Positions 11,621-22,221 of a stretch of DNA of 64,000 nt are shown here, piece by piece. The stretch is taken from positions 11,966,630 through 12,030,629 of the forward strand of contig JAAONU010000004.1 of the NCBI GenBank assembly GCA_012932295.1. Reading direction: 5' to 3'. Every line of letters begins with the position of its first letter. Position 1 is the stretch's first letter. The notes beneath the pieces were generated by a model. It was given only the letters and a program-made list of their open reading frames with translations. It was not told the origin of the DNA and made no database searches. The stretch is from Cyclina sinensis (taxonomy: Eukaryota > Mollusca > Bivalvia > Venerida > Veneridae). Position numbers and translations under genes: made by a program.

Positions 11621-14035
11621 CTCCTCACGTGGGTTATTTTCGACGGTCACAGTTCAGTAAACAATTTCCGTATACTTCACACAGAATGTTGCGCTTCACA
11701 AATTGTATATTTTCTTGAAAGGTTCAGCTGTTAATTAAAAGTATTTTTTTTTTAACTACTATGGATTAAAAATGAATTTAAACTGTTAAAACATCAACTT
11801 ATTTACAATGGAGGATCTTTTTATGAGTTTACTGTTCATCATTTTTGCACCTAGGGCACAAAAATGAATCTCCCCTCCTCAAAACTTTGACTGGAATGCA
11901 AAAAGATAGGTGTACCCAGCCATCACACTTGTCACATTGTCCCCACTTCACTATATTTAGAGTCTGAAACAAGTTCTTCTCCTGGGGGTAGAACAATGAC
12001 ATACAATGCATTTGTCTGACTCAGAAGTGATGCTATCATCAGAGTCGGACTCATCTTCATGTTGTGATAATTGCCTCTGGAGTCCTGAAGGTCATGGAAC
12101 TTGTATGTCTGGTAATCGGGTGACCTTTGCTTTTTTCTTGGCAGGGGAAGCAGGCTGCTTCTTTGCAACAGACTTTGGCTTCTGTTTCTGAGCTCCGATA
12201 TGGTTTTTCACAGCTGCAGCAACTTCAGGCTCTGTAATAGGCTTACCACCAACCAGTTTACTAAGTGTTTTCCTGACTTTTGCAGTTTGAGCATTTTCCA
12301 GAATGTGACCACCTTTATTTTCAAGAAACGCTTCTGCAGACACTGACTGCTCAGGTGAATTTGAAGTTGGATGTTGGAATGCCAAAGAAGGTGCAGTAGC
12401 TACAGGAGAGATAAGACTAGGGTCAAAAGGAAACACACCGGATTTCTGGAAAGCTGCCTGGATATTAGAGGCACTCAGTGTAGATGTATATGCACGACAT
12501 GCAATTCTACAAACATCATACGGGGTAATTATCTTCCCACCAGACTCCCTCAAGTGCTTATGACAAGCAGAGTTCCATGATAGTTGCAGAGGACCATAGC
12601 AACTGACATCAAGGGGTTGCAAAATGTGGCTGCAGTGTGGAGGAAAAACAAATAGCACGATATGTTGCTGCTTAGCCCATTCAATCAATGGAATGGTGAT
12701 GTGACTTCTTTGTCTATCATAAAGAACCAGTACAACGGAATCAGAGTCTCTGGCTGGCAAGAACTTCAACAGGTGCTCTTTTATGTAGTGGCTGAAGGTG
12801 TCTGAATTAGACCACCCTGTCTCCGAGACTAAACCATCTGTCCCAGGTGAGCCACCATCTAGCAGTGAATCCAACATTCTCTTACCAGGAAAGATGAAGA
12901 ATGGAGGTACTTGTTGTCCAGCTGCATTTACACAACCAATCAAAGTGTCATTCTGAGATTTGCCTGAGGTAACTGCCTGAACTTTATATCTGTGACCTGC
13001 TACAATCTTTGGCGGTTTATGTTCCACATTAAGGCCTATTTCATCTATATTGTAAATGCACTGCGGCTTACCTCTCAAATTATACTTGTCAAGAATGCCT
13101 TCAAGTTCTCTGAAGTAGTTACAGATAACATTCTGTGTGGCAGACTTAGCACGTGCAGCCTCCAAACTTCTTGGTTTCACCACCTTAAGATCAGGCCACC
13201 GAGACAAAAACCCATAAAACCAGGCATAACCAAGAGGATGAGCCCTGTCTCTAGTTCCCAGGTGAAAGGCATAGTCTGATGCTAGGTTCAGAGTTTCCTG
13301 TCTTGAATACCCAAAGCCAACTTCACCCATTACAATAAAGTGACGAGCGAGATAAGCTTCCTGTGTCTGTGTAAATACAGTCCTTGGCCCAGAATCAATA
13401 TCAACTTTCCACCTTACACGGTCTTTAATTGTGGTTATGGGTACATTGTATTGTTTTGCTGCTCTTTCTACATGAATTCCCTCTTCTAAAACAGATTTAT
13501 AAGCCTCTGTGAGGTCTTCAGTATCACAGTTTCTATAGGGACCACGGACACTGGGTACACTCTGCAAAAAATATGAAATAAATCAACTTACTTCTAAGAA
13601 TCTTTCTGTAAAACAACTCTATTTCCAATATTTTTTCATAAGAACTCAAATGGTTTTACGACCGTTATTTATTCAGAGCAGTAAACTGCCTCTGAATGAA
13701 AGTCACGTGATCCACTTATAAGATGAGTCAGCCGTCTGCTTACGAAATGTCAATTTTTTTCAATTGTTTGTAACTGTATAAATATCGAAAATAAACTTGT
13801 CACATTTTGGGAATAAGTAAAATGGGTGAAAATCTACATGTTCATCTATAATGTTTGTTATACTTACTTTTCTTACTTCCATATCGGCGGATTATAATGC
13901 AATGTTTACATTTGCGTATGACCTCGATAAAAATCATGTGACCTCCGGTGAGCATGCGCGAAAAAAATGTTTATACCGGAAAACGGTGTAACGGCGAAAA
14001 TAAACCTACGTCGAAAATACCCAATGGGAGGATAC
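11621..14035 (-). mobile_element. pogo/Tigger-type DNA transposon, boundaries approximate
   Basis: Around a pogo-family transposase gene lie related inverted sequences: left ctcctcacgtgggttatttt at 11621-11640 followed by cgacgg, and right, on the opposite strand, ctcccattgggtattttcg with the same gacg continuation (14008-14030). A further copy of gggtattttcgacgg at 11433-11447 makes the left boundary ambiguous; the element may start near 11425. gatacttac occurs outside both ends (11601-11609, 14031-14039), but pogo elements normally duplicate only TA, so this may be chance. Confidence 0.6.
11829..13882 (-). pseudogene. pogo-family transposase with C-terminal PHD finger, broken near its end
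   Basis: Exon 1 is 13882-13868 (five codons, MEVRK, then GTAAGT). Exon 2 runs from 13561 after a ttttttgcag acceptor, in phase. An open frame of about 490 codons follows: a psq-type helix-turn-helix at residues 12-60, then a DDE_1 catalytic core with IYNIDEIGLN (Asp about 175), LVLYDRQRSHI (Asp about 284) and HILQPLDVS (Asp about 320), and a Lys-rich, nuclear-localisation-like tail. A TGA at 12092-12094 stops the frame. The same frame then continues with an acidic DESDSDDS stretch and CIVCHC, and after a frameshift near 11955 another frame gives WGQCDKCDGWVHLSFC and FLCPRC, so a PHD finger (C4HC3 pattern) is split by two lesions. The role would be cut-and-paste transposition. The catalytic core looks intact; only the chromatin-reader tail is visibly lost. 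The GHxSH motif usual after the second Asp reads RQRSH here. Confidence 0.82.
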
Positions 14036-14040
14036 TTACG

Positions 14041-15060
14041 AATAAAACAAACTGAAACATGAATATACTGTCTCGCTGTTATTCACATGCATTCGCTACG
14101 CGTAATGTCTAAATGTCTCATTATGTAAAGATTATGACTGGAACCACTGTAGGTTATACTTGTCTCAAGATGTCCAGAGTTTATCTTGTTTTTAAGGAAT
14201 TAGTTTAAATGTTTAACATTGTCAAACGCTTTCATGTTAATATCAAAAGGGCTTAGAAATCATTTTTGCAATGCTTAATTTCTTATAGATATTTTCTTAT
14301 GTTTTGTTCACATTATTTCACTATATATATATATTTGTATCGTTTGCAGTTATAAACTACGACAGTTGTATGAAAATATGTATTGGACATAAAATCAAGA
14401 GATGCCGTGCATATGTAATTTATTGACTTAGTTTGTCTTAAATGAATATTAGCTGATATTTTATACAAAAACCCCTGTAGGAAGAAACACATTAAGAAAG
14501 CGTTCGCTTGAAATAATGGCTATTCACTCAAAAATAACAGAGCAATATCTCTATATTTAAAGAATTATACTGATGCATAACTTAGAAAGTTTGACTGACA
14601 CTGTGACATCGGGCAATAATTTATTTTAAAATCGTTCTCTTTTGTACGACTTTGGAAAAAAGGCCGTTTTAAATATAAGTATATGCCGGTTAAATTTGTT
14701 TTCCACATAGACACATCTCGTATACAGTTTCTTCAAGATATAAATAATTCCATAGTATATTAACTTCTCTTAAATACAAATAATTATAAATGTGACAATT
14801 TTGATGGCGTCATCATTAGCGTCTTCTGATTCCTGTGCGTTTTCTTTATTCTAATAGTAAACAAATTTCCTGTTCATTAACTAGTCATCCTGTCCTTTTG
14901 ATTATGTCAAATACCGTTAAGTCATCCATGATCATAATTTTACTGGTACGTTTATTTTGACATCAGTTTTTACGAAATCCCATTATGTGCGTAAAAATAC
15001 TAACCATTCCAACAGTAAAAAGAATTACATTTATAGTATTTAGATGCTGCCCGGAAAAAA
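14041..15060. other. AT-rich spacer, nothing recognised
   Basis: No convincing open frame, splice pair or repeat structure seen. Confidence 0.5.
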
Positions 15061-15905
15061 TTCTTGAAAACATATAGTTGCCGCTTTGTCTTTCTAGCGT
15101 CCGTTCGTTTGTCTTTCCGTCCGTCCATGCGTTCGCTTTTTGTCCGGATCATAACTCAAAAACTTACAAAGGTATCAACTTTAAATTGCATACTAGGTAG
15201 ATAGATCTCATAAAGGAGAATATTGTGCACAATAACCGTTGCTCTGCACTTCATTATTTTAGAGATGTTGCCCTTCATTGAATGTTCATACTTTTTGTCC
15301 AGAGCATAACTCTTAAACTATTTAAACTTCATAGGTGGATAGGTCTTATTAACAGAAAGGCAGTGCACAAACACTGTCACTCAGCAATTATTTTTGGGAG
15401 TTATTGCCCTTTGTAAATGTTCAAACTTAAATTTTTGTCTGTACCATAACTCAAATACTATAAAAGATAACAAAATAAAACTTCATAGATCTCATTAAGG
15501 AAAATGCATAATGTAAGAACAGTTATCTCTATTATGTAATTTCTTTAGTTTTTCCCCTTGTTTTCTTTCATTTCTTATCATATTTCTGTCCAGAGTTTAA
15601 CTCAAAGACTATAACAGATTGATAGGTGAATAAATCTCATTGTGGAAAGGTGCATACAAACCTTAACTCTCTTTTGCGTATTGTTTTATTTATTGCCTAT
15701 TGTTATTTTCCCTAACTTATTTTTTTTGTCCAGCACCAAATTGAAACACTATGTATCGGCATGAAACTTCATAGGTGGATAGATCTCATTGAGGAAAAGT
15801 GCGGTGCACAAGAACCGTATCCCTTTGTTGCACAATTTCGGAGTTATTGTCCTTTGTAAATGTCCATACTTATTTTTGTGGACCATAACCCTTTTTTGCC
15901 TATTT
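15061..15905. repeat. Bivalve-type dispersed repeat, about six divergent tandem units
   Basis: Begins with atagttgccgctttgtctt and a cgtccgtt/ccgtccgtcc run. It then repeats a unit containing tttttgtccag.gcataactca, aactataa, cttcataggtggatagatctc and ttgaggaaaa-tgc roughly every 130-150 bases. The same repeat family occurs at 33545-33990. I recognise it as common in bivalve genomes; its biology is unknown. Confidence 0.75.
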
Positions 15906-16930
15906 ATTAAGGTATAAGTTACTTTTTACATTGATTTTTGTAGATAATTTACAAAAATGCATGTTATAAAAAGGCAATAATTTGTGTTTAAAGCAAATGG
16001 GTATTTACTTGTACAATGGTATATGTTATTATATGAACTTATGAATAATACTCATAACATTTTGCTTAAAATTGTCGTGCTATCCATTTCTGTACCCATC
16101 ATCAAATTCAACTCCACTCGGATCACTTTCATCACAATAAACTACATGTCGTTGTTTTTATCTTCTAAGCTCTAAATCCTACGAATGAGAGCATTTCGGT
16201 GAGCAAATCCCGGTCCCACTGGTTTTTTTTTTTTTTGTTTTTTCACAGAAACTAAGGTCGCCAGTCTGAAGAATTGCTTTTACATTTTGCTTTTACAAAC
16301 AAGTTAGTTTGTTTAATACCTGCGTATATAAGAATAGGATAAAATGTAATCGGCTGCCAATCTTTCTTTCTTACCCTTACCTTCTAAAATGAAAAAAATA
16401 TACTGCTTTCTTTGCTAATTATATGTGCGTAAAGATTCTTGATTTTGACGAGATTGATTTCATTCCTGATCTGAAATTATACTGCATTCTTGTAATGTAT
16501 TCGAAAATCACCCGCCATTTTCCCACACTTCCGGTTACTTTGTTTACATTTACAATGAAGCTAGTTATAACTAGTTCTATTCCTGTCAATTATTGCCTAT
16601 AAATCACCAAGCCCTGGTCATACCTCACCATCCCCTCCCCTCCCCAAAATAGTCTCTATCTAAATCTCAATTAAAAAGTCTTTTAGGCTTATTTCTTGCA
16701 ATCAAGTAGAGATCCCAAGCAAGTGCTCGCAGATATTTATTCACTGTTTCCTAACTATCCAGACATAAGATAATCAGGCCAATCCAAGACCAAACCCAAA
16801 ATATCCATGTAGGACATGTCTTGAAGAGGCTACTTGGAATATAAAGTTAGTTCCATATTCCCTATTCCTTTTTCAATGAGGCATAGGAAACTGCTTACTT
16901 ATTTCCTTTCAAATAAGGAATAGGGAACTA
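15906..16930. other. Spacer with a promoter-like patch near 16510
   Basis: At 16508-16545 the sequence cccgccattttcccacacttccgg combines a CGCCATTTT (YY1-like) and an ACTTCCGG (ETS-like) motif in otherwise AT-rich DNA, a composition often found at housekeeping promoters. No gene is linked to it. The remainder is unremarkable. Confidence 0.3.
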
Positions 16931-17775
16931 GTTCCTTATTTCTTATTCAAATCTGAATAAGGAACAGCAAAAGAAGAATTTATCCAAAAAAATATGATTG
17001 ATCAGCAACCGAGAAACACACTGAAAACACTGACAAGGAAACAGATGATATAACACATGCAAAACCGAAACTGAAAACTTTAAATGATTTTTTTTTAAAA
17101 AACATTTGCAAATAAAAAATTTCATGATAGCATCGGCGACGTGGAAAACTTGAAAAAATGGACAAAACAAATATTCAAGTCCGAAAAAAGGAACACAAAA
17201 AGATACGCAGAGAAATGCAGAAATTGCATTTTTATAAATCTGCATTAGAATTGTAAGGATCAATCATCACAATCGTTGCATTAAACATCTGCATCTAAAC
17301 ATTTTGAAAAAAAATATTCAAGTCGAATAAGGAATAAGGAACAGAAGATTTTACGCATGGAAACCGACTTATATCTTAATGTTTACACAGACACATTTGA
17401 TTATGCATTCCCAAGCACAACCATGTTCAATTAAGCAAGTCGAGTCGGATATTTAAGAAAACAATATTCATGCTATATCAATAACAGAGAAAATCACTGA
17501 AAAAACACAAAACACAGAAATAAAAAGTTCAAATGATTAGAAATAATTTGCAAGTGCAAAATCATTCACCATAGCAAAGCATTGGTGTAACAGAGTACTT
17601 GAACAAATGGACAAAACGAAAAGAAATAGAAAACAAGTTCCTTATTCCTTGTTCAAGTCCTTATAAGGAACAGAAGAAGATACACAGAGAAATGCAGCAA
17701 TTGCAAATATTTTTTATATAAATTTGAATTAGAATTGTAAGGATCAATCATCAAAAGTACTGCATAAAGCATTAA
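16931..17775. repeat. Direct duplication with 477-bp offset and ggaataaggaac motifs
   Basis: The stretch ending in agaaatgcag, aaattgca, ctgcattagaattgtaagg and atcaatcatca at 17211-17275 recurs at 17688-17755. Related earlier parts (caaatggacaaaac, aaactttaaatgatt) also pair, with the same roughly 477-bp spacing. ggaataaggaac and its complement gttccttattcc recur at 16860-16960, 17328, 17640 and 17660, so the unit also has short inverted copies. Confidence 0.7.
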
Positions 17776-19260
17776 ACAGTATAATACTAATAAGATGTCT
17801 GGTTTTAGGAAAAAAGAATTAGGTGCCAGAGTTGCAACAATTGTGCTACAAGGAAAAAATTTAATGATTATTTCCTTGGGATAACGCATCGATCTCAATT
17901 ATTTTGGCATATTTGTTAAATGAAGTTCACTTAGTACACAAATGAGTAAACAAATCGAAAGCCATGTGAGGCGTGCATTGTTTAATTGTATACTAGTGTA
18001 TGTAAAACAATGATTATTTATTTGTGTTATATTCTTTTTCGTTGTAAAATTTGAACATATTTAAAAAGGTAAATGTTTGCTGCATTAAGATATGTAAAAA
18101 CAGTTTTATGAGAATTTGATGCAAATGAATGCAACTGCGAGTTAAACCTGACCGTACTGTGCCCAACGAAATCAACTGGACAATACATAGGGAAGGAAGG
18201 AAAACTATCCGCCACTTAAAAAGACCTTTTACTAACCTTGTCGCAGGATATTGCCAATCAGAAGTATCATGAAGCAGAAAGGATAAGTGGACTATTTCAG
18301 GTATATTTGAAACTCTTATGTTACTCTTCAAACACTAAGATAAACTTGTAACTGGGTCAATAAATATTGCTAAAAAGGTTTTCCCCCGCCCCTCTCCCCT
18401 TCAATAACTACGGCATTTGCAAGATTACGAAAAGTAGAGCGCTAGTCAAAAAACAAGATTATAAAAATGGGTGAAAGTTTGTTTTTACATGTTTAAAGTT
18501 CACTTCGTCTAATTCTATGCACTATCAATTTGAGGTCTGCTCACATACGATTACCACGCATAGTGACAGTTGACGTTTTTAGCCGCTTAAATTATGTTTT
18601 AAGGAGACATAACAGGCCTACATTTGTTTCTTAGACTATTGAAGAAGAAAAAAATAAAACTTTACCAGGTTTACAAGCTTAAATCTGAGTGCAATTCTTC
18701 GAATTAACACTTTTTCACAAGAAGGCTATTCTTTTATATATGCAAAATTGTATTTTTGCATTCGGTTTTGTATTATTGCATTCGGTCAAATGATTTGTAC
18801 TAAGTGACAAATTATTGAGCATAAGTTTTATTCATGTAAATTCCAAATCTTACTGTTTTAGGTTACCCTCTATGATAATTTTCAAAGTATTTATATTACC
18901 ACCAAATGCCAATGGGTAACTGCTTTTCTGTTTCGTTAATACCAGCAGTCAATGTACTTTTAGTATATACGCACAGATGGCGATATTCTGTTAATATACT
19001 CAATATAATTTGCCCAGAGTTTCAATCGGCGCCTTATATGAACAGTAACTGTGTCTATTTTAAAAAGGGAATGTCTCATCATTCCCAATTTAAGGGAGCA
19101 TTTTCGGGATTTTAAAGGTATATATTAAAGGATATTTTTTCAAAACGGATGCAAACAGATCATACAAAACACAAATGTTGTGGATCATTAATTCTATTTT
19201 ATTAAAAATATTTATAACTTTTAATAACTTATCAAACAAATTTCAATAAATAACGTAGAA
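17776..19260. other. AT-rich spacer, nothing recognised
   Basis: Short open frames here show no family motif and no flanking splice signals. Confidence 0.5.
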
Positions 19261-19269
19261 AGCTATATA

Positions 19270-20065
19270 CAGTAAAGTGTTCTGCTGGCTGAACACACCT
19301 GGATATCAAATTAAGACAAATATGTACACTATATACAACTTATATATTTAATTTTTAATTCAATATTTAATGCAGCTGGCCATGTTCAGCCAGCAGAACA
19401 AATAGAGCTGTTAAATTGTTCCGCTAGCAGATAAAATATTCCTTAAGACTTTTTTTTAAAGAAAACCAGTCCTGTCTTCATATAGCTAGCAATGTTCAGC
19501 CAGCAGAAAATGGATACATTGTTCTGCTGGCAGAACATTAAAAAACTGAAAGTATGCTAACACTATAAAACAGATCTGATAAAATGTTCTGCTGTCAGAA
19601 CAATTTGCTAAACAACTGTTTTAAGAAACTATTGAAAATCATGCTAGCAGAAAATTTAAATTTGTGCTTTAATTATAAAAGACAATAAACAATATTCTAC
19701 AAATAAAGCTATTAAATTGTTCCGCTAGCAGATAAAATATCTCTTAAGACATTTTAAAAAAAAACAGTCCTGTCTTCATATAGCTAGCAATGTTCAGCCA
19801 GCAGAAAATGGATACATTGTTCTGCTGGCAGAACATTACCAAACTGATAGTAAGCTAACACTATAAAACAGATCTGATAAAATGTTCTGCTGGCAGAACA
19901 ATTTGCTTAAAAACTGTTTTCGAAAATTGAAACTCATGCTAGCAGAAAATTTGAAATTATGCTTCAAATAATGCAAGATAATAAACTATATCTTACAAGA
20001 AAGCTGTTTAAAAGAATGTATTCATTTTCTGCTGGCTGAACATTGCTAGCTACTTGAATACTTGC
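19270..20065. repeat. 301-bp tandem duplication carrying palindromic 16-mers
   Basis: The unit starting gctgttaaattgttccgc at 19407 recurs at 19708 with few differences. The 16-mer GTTCTGCTGGCAGAAC (7-bp arms) or the variant with one arm GTTCAGC/GCTGAAC occurs at 19279, 19384, 19494, 19521, 19586, about 19795, 19820, 19885 and 20027. The last copy, with its flank gctggctgaacattgctagc, is the reverse complement of the gctagcaatgttcagccagc block inside each unit, so the array ends in an inverted copy. No open frame is associated. Confidence 0.85.
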
Positions 20066-22221
20066 TGTTTTTGATATAGGTTGTTCTACAAAATATAATC
20101 TATTCATCATTATACATTCACTGAAGCCCTTTATGTTTTTTTCTATGATTTATTAAATTCAGGTTATGCCCCTTTAATGTGGATTTTTAAAAAAGAAAGC
20201 TTTTCTCTGGACAAGCATTATTATCACGAAGAGAGATAATTTAAAAACTTATAACTTAAGAGTTTTGTTTCTTTGAAATCACACTTACTCTCACCAGTCC
20301 CTGTAAATGTTTGAAATTTCAATGAAATCTTCAATAAAATATCATTGATCCAGTTACAATTCTGACACTGCACTTTATCACTGATAGTCAAGGGGAATTA
20401 TCAACATTTTAAATATTGTTAAGGGAGATAATTCAAGTATTTTGCCAGGATAATAATATGGTTCTTGAACAGTACACTTTCTATCACTAGAGCTTGACTG
20501 TGTGAAGCTTTGACTGAATTCCCTACATATGTTTCAACTTGATATCTACCAATTAATTTCTGAACCCAGAAAAATGCAAACAAAGGAGACAATTCAAAAA
20601 TAGGACCAGACAAATAATAGTTCCTGGACACTTCAAATTTCCTTGCTACATTTTATAAACATTGTTAATTTTGAGTCAAACCCTTGAATATGTTGGATTG
20701 ATGTACAAAACATAGAAATAAAAAGGGAAATATTTTTAACAATGGAACCATCTGGAGTTAAGAGTTCTTTGAAACTGCACTTCTTCTAGTCGAAATCTAT
20801 TCAAGATCTTAAATAATCATGTTATGTTCCAAACAAGAAAGTAAAAATGGACCGGCCTACTGCATGAACTACCAAGCAACATGGTGTCTCAAATAAACCA
20901 ATCCGTACAAAACATATGTCCGCGGGATAACTGATCATTCTATTGTCATTTAGCTCAAAGCAAAAATAATGCTAGATAAAAGTTTGACCAACAACAAATG
21001 ATTGATCAACTGATAACAACATTTAAGAAAATAATAATGATAAGTCTTAAGTTGAAAATGTCTTGAGGAGGGGTCATCACAAGGGGGACAGACTTCCATT
21101 GAAGTGGGTATGACAAGGCCCAAAAAATGGACATCAAGAAAAAATGGGCAAAGTTGTAAAATGTTGCTTTGTGATCTAACAAGCAATGCTTTATGCTAAT
21201 TAATAACACTTTTGCTAAGTGGTAACTAAAAAGGGAGTTTTCAAATTATGTTGTTTCTAGGAGGAACACATGATTGAGTAAGGTGAAAATAATCCGTGGC
21301 CATGACAACAATATTTGTCGAGTCGTTCAACATAAGACTTCTCAGTTGAGTTTGCTGATACCTCTATTACCTCTGCCTTTGAATAGTATAGGTTAGTTCC
21401 TAAAACTGAATGATTAATCTGTTCTGCCTTAGCCCTAGCTGAATACTGACCAACATGAACTGCAATTATCACTAAAAATATTTTTTCTCATTTCTTTCAC
21501 AAGTTCACTTAAACAAAAATGGCTTATATATAAGAAAATAATGACAAGTATAAATATCACTGAAAAGTTTCTCTCGAGAAATTTCAAAAAAATCATCCAC
21601 CAAATGTGTACTTTCTCTTCATTTGTTGATGGGACTGGTACCAGCAATGTTCTTTTTACTGCAGAAAACTTCTTAGAAACCCGTCCTGAAAAAAGGGTAC
21701 CTCATAAACAATGATTACTAATTCAGATAGCAGACAAGTGTGTTTCTTTTTTTGTAAATGTGTCTACTAGAACCTTATCAGCTTCTGAAAACCCCTTTTT
21801 ATAAACTTAAATTATATCTGTAACTAAAAGTTATACTGGCATGTTATTGACCTTCATTTCAGACAATTATTGTATCTAATAATGTCACAGTTCCGAACAA
21901 GTCATGGAAACTTCTACATTTAAATTTGTAATATTTTGGCCTGTAGCAGAAAACATTGATTTTGACATGCTTTGGTTTCTTAAGTTATAGTGTAAGAGAT
22001 AGATCATAATATAATACCATGGAAATTTCACAGCAGAAGCATAATTATTACGTTTTTATGTCAATAATTCTTTTCCATCCAAATGTTTCTTGAACCTATT
22101 ACATTTTTTAATAATGTAAGAATAGTCTTTATCATTGAAACTTAAAGACGGTTTATCCAGAAAAATACATTTAGAAGTTGTCATGCAACTACCTGGACTT
22201 AAATTTGAAAAGTGCACTTAC
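20066..22221. other. Spacer downstream of the DUF7869-type pseudogene
   Basis: May include lost 3' exons or 3' untranslated sequence of the minus-strand pseudogene, whose last recognised exon ends in an open phase. Nothing specific can be read. Confidence 0.4.

Noticed and set aside
16943..17263. Cys/Phe-rich minus-strand frames that look like small secreted proteins
   Set aside because: They lie within a duplicated repeat and differ in the second copy; Phe-rich output arises from A-rich complement.
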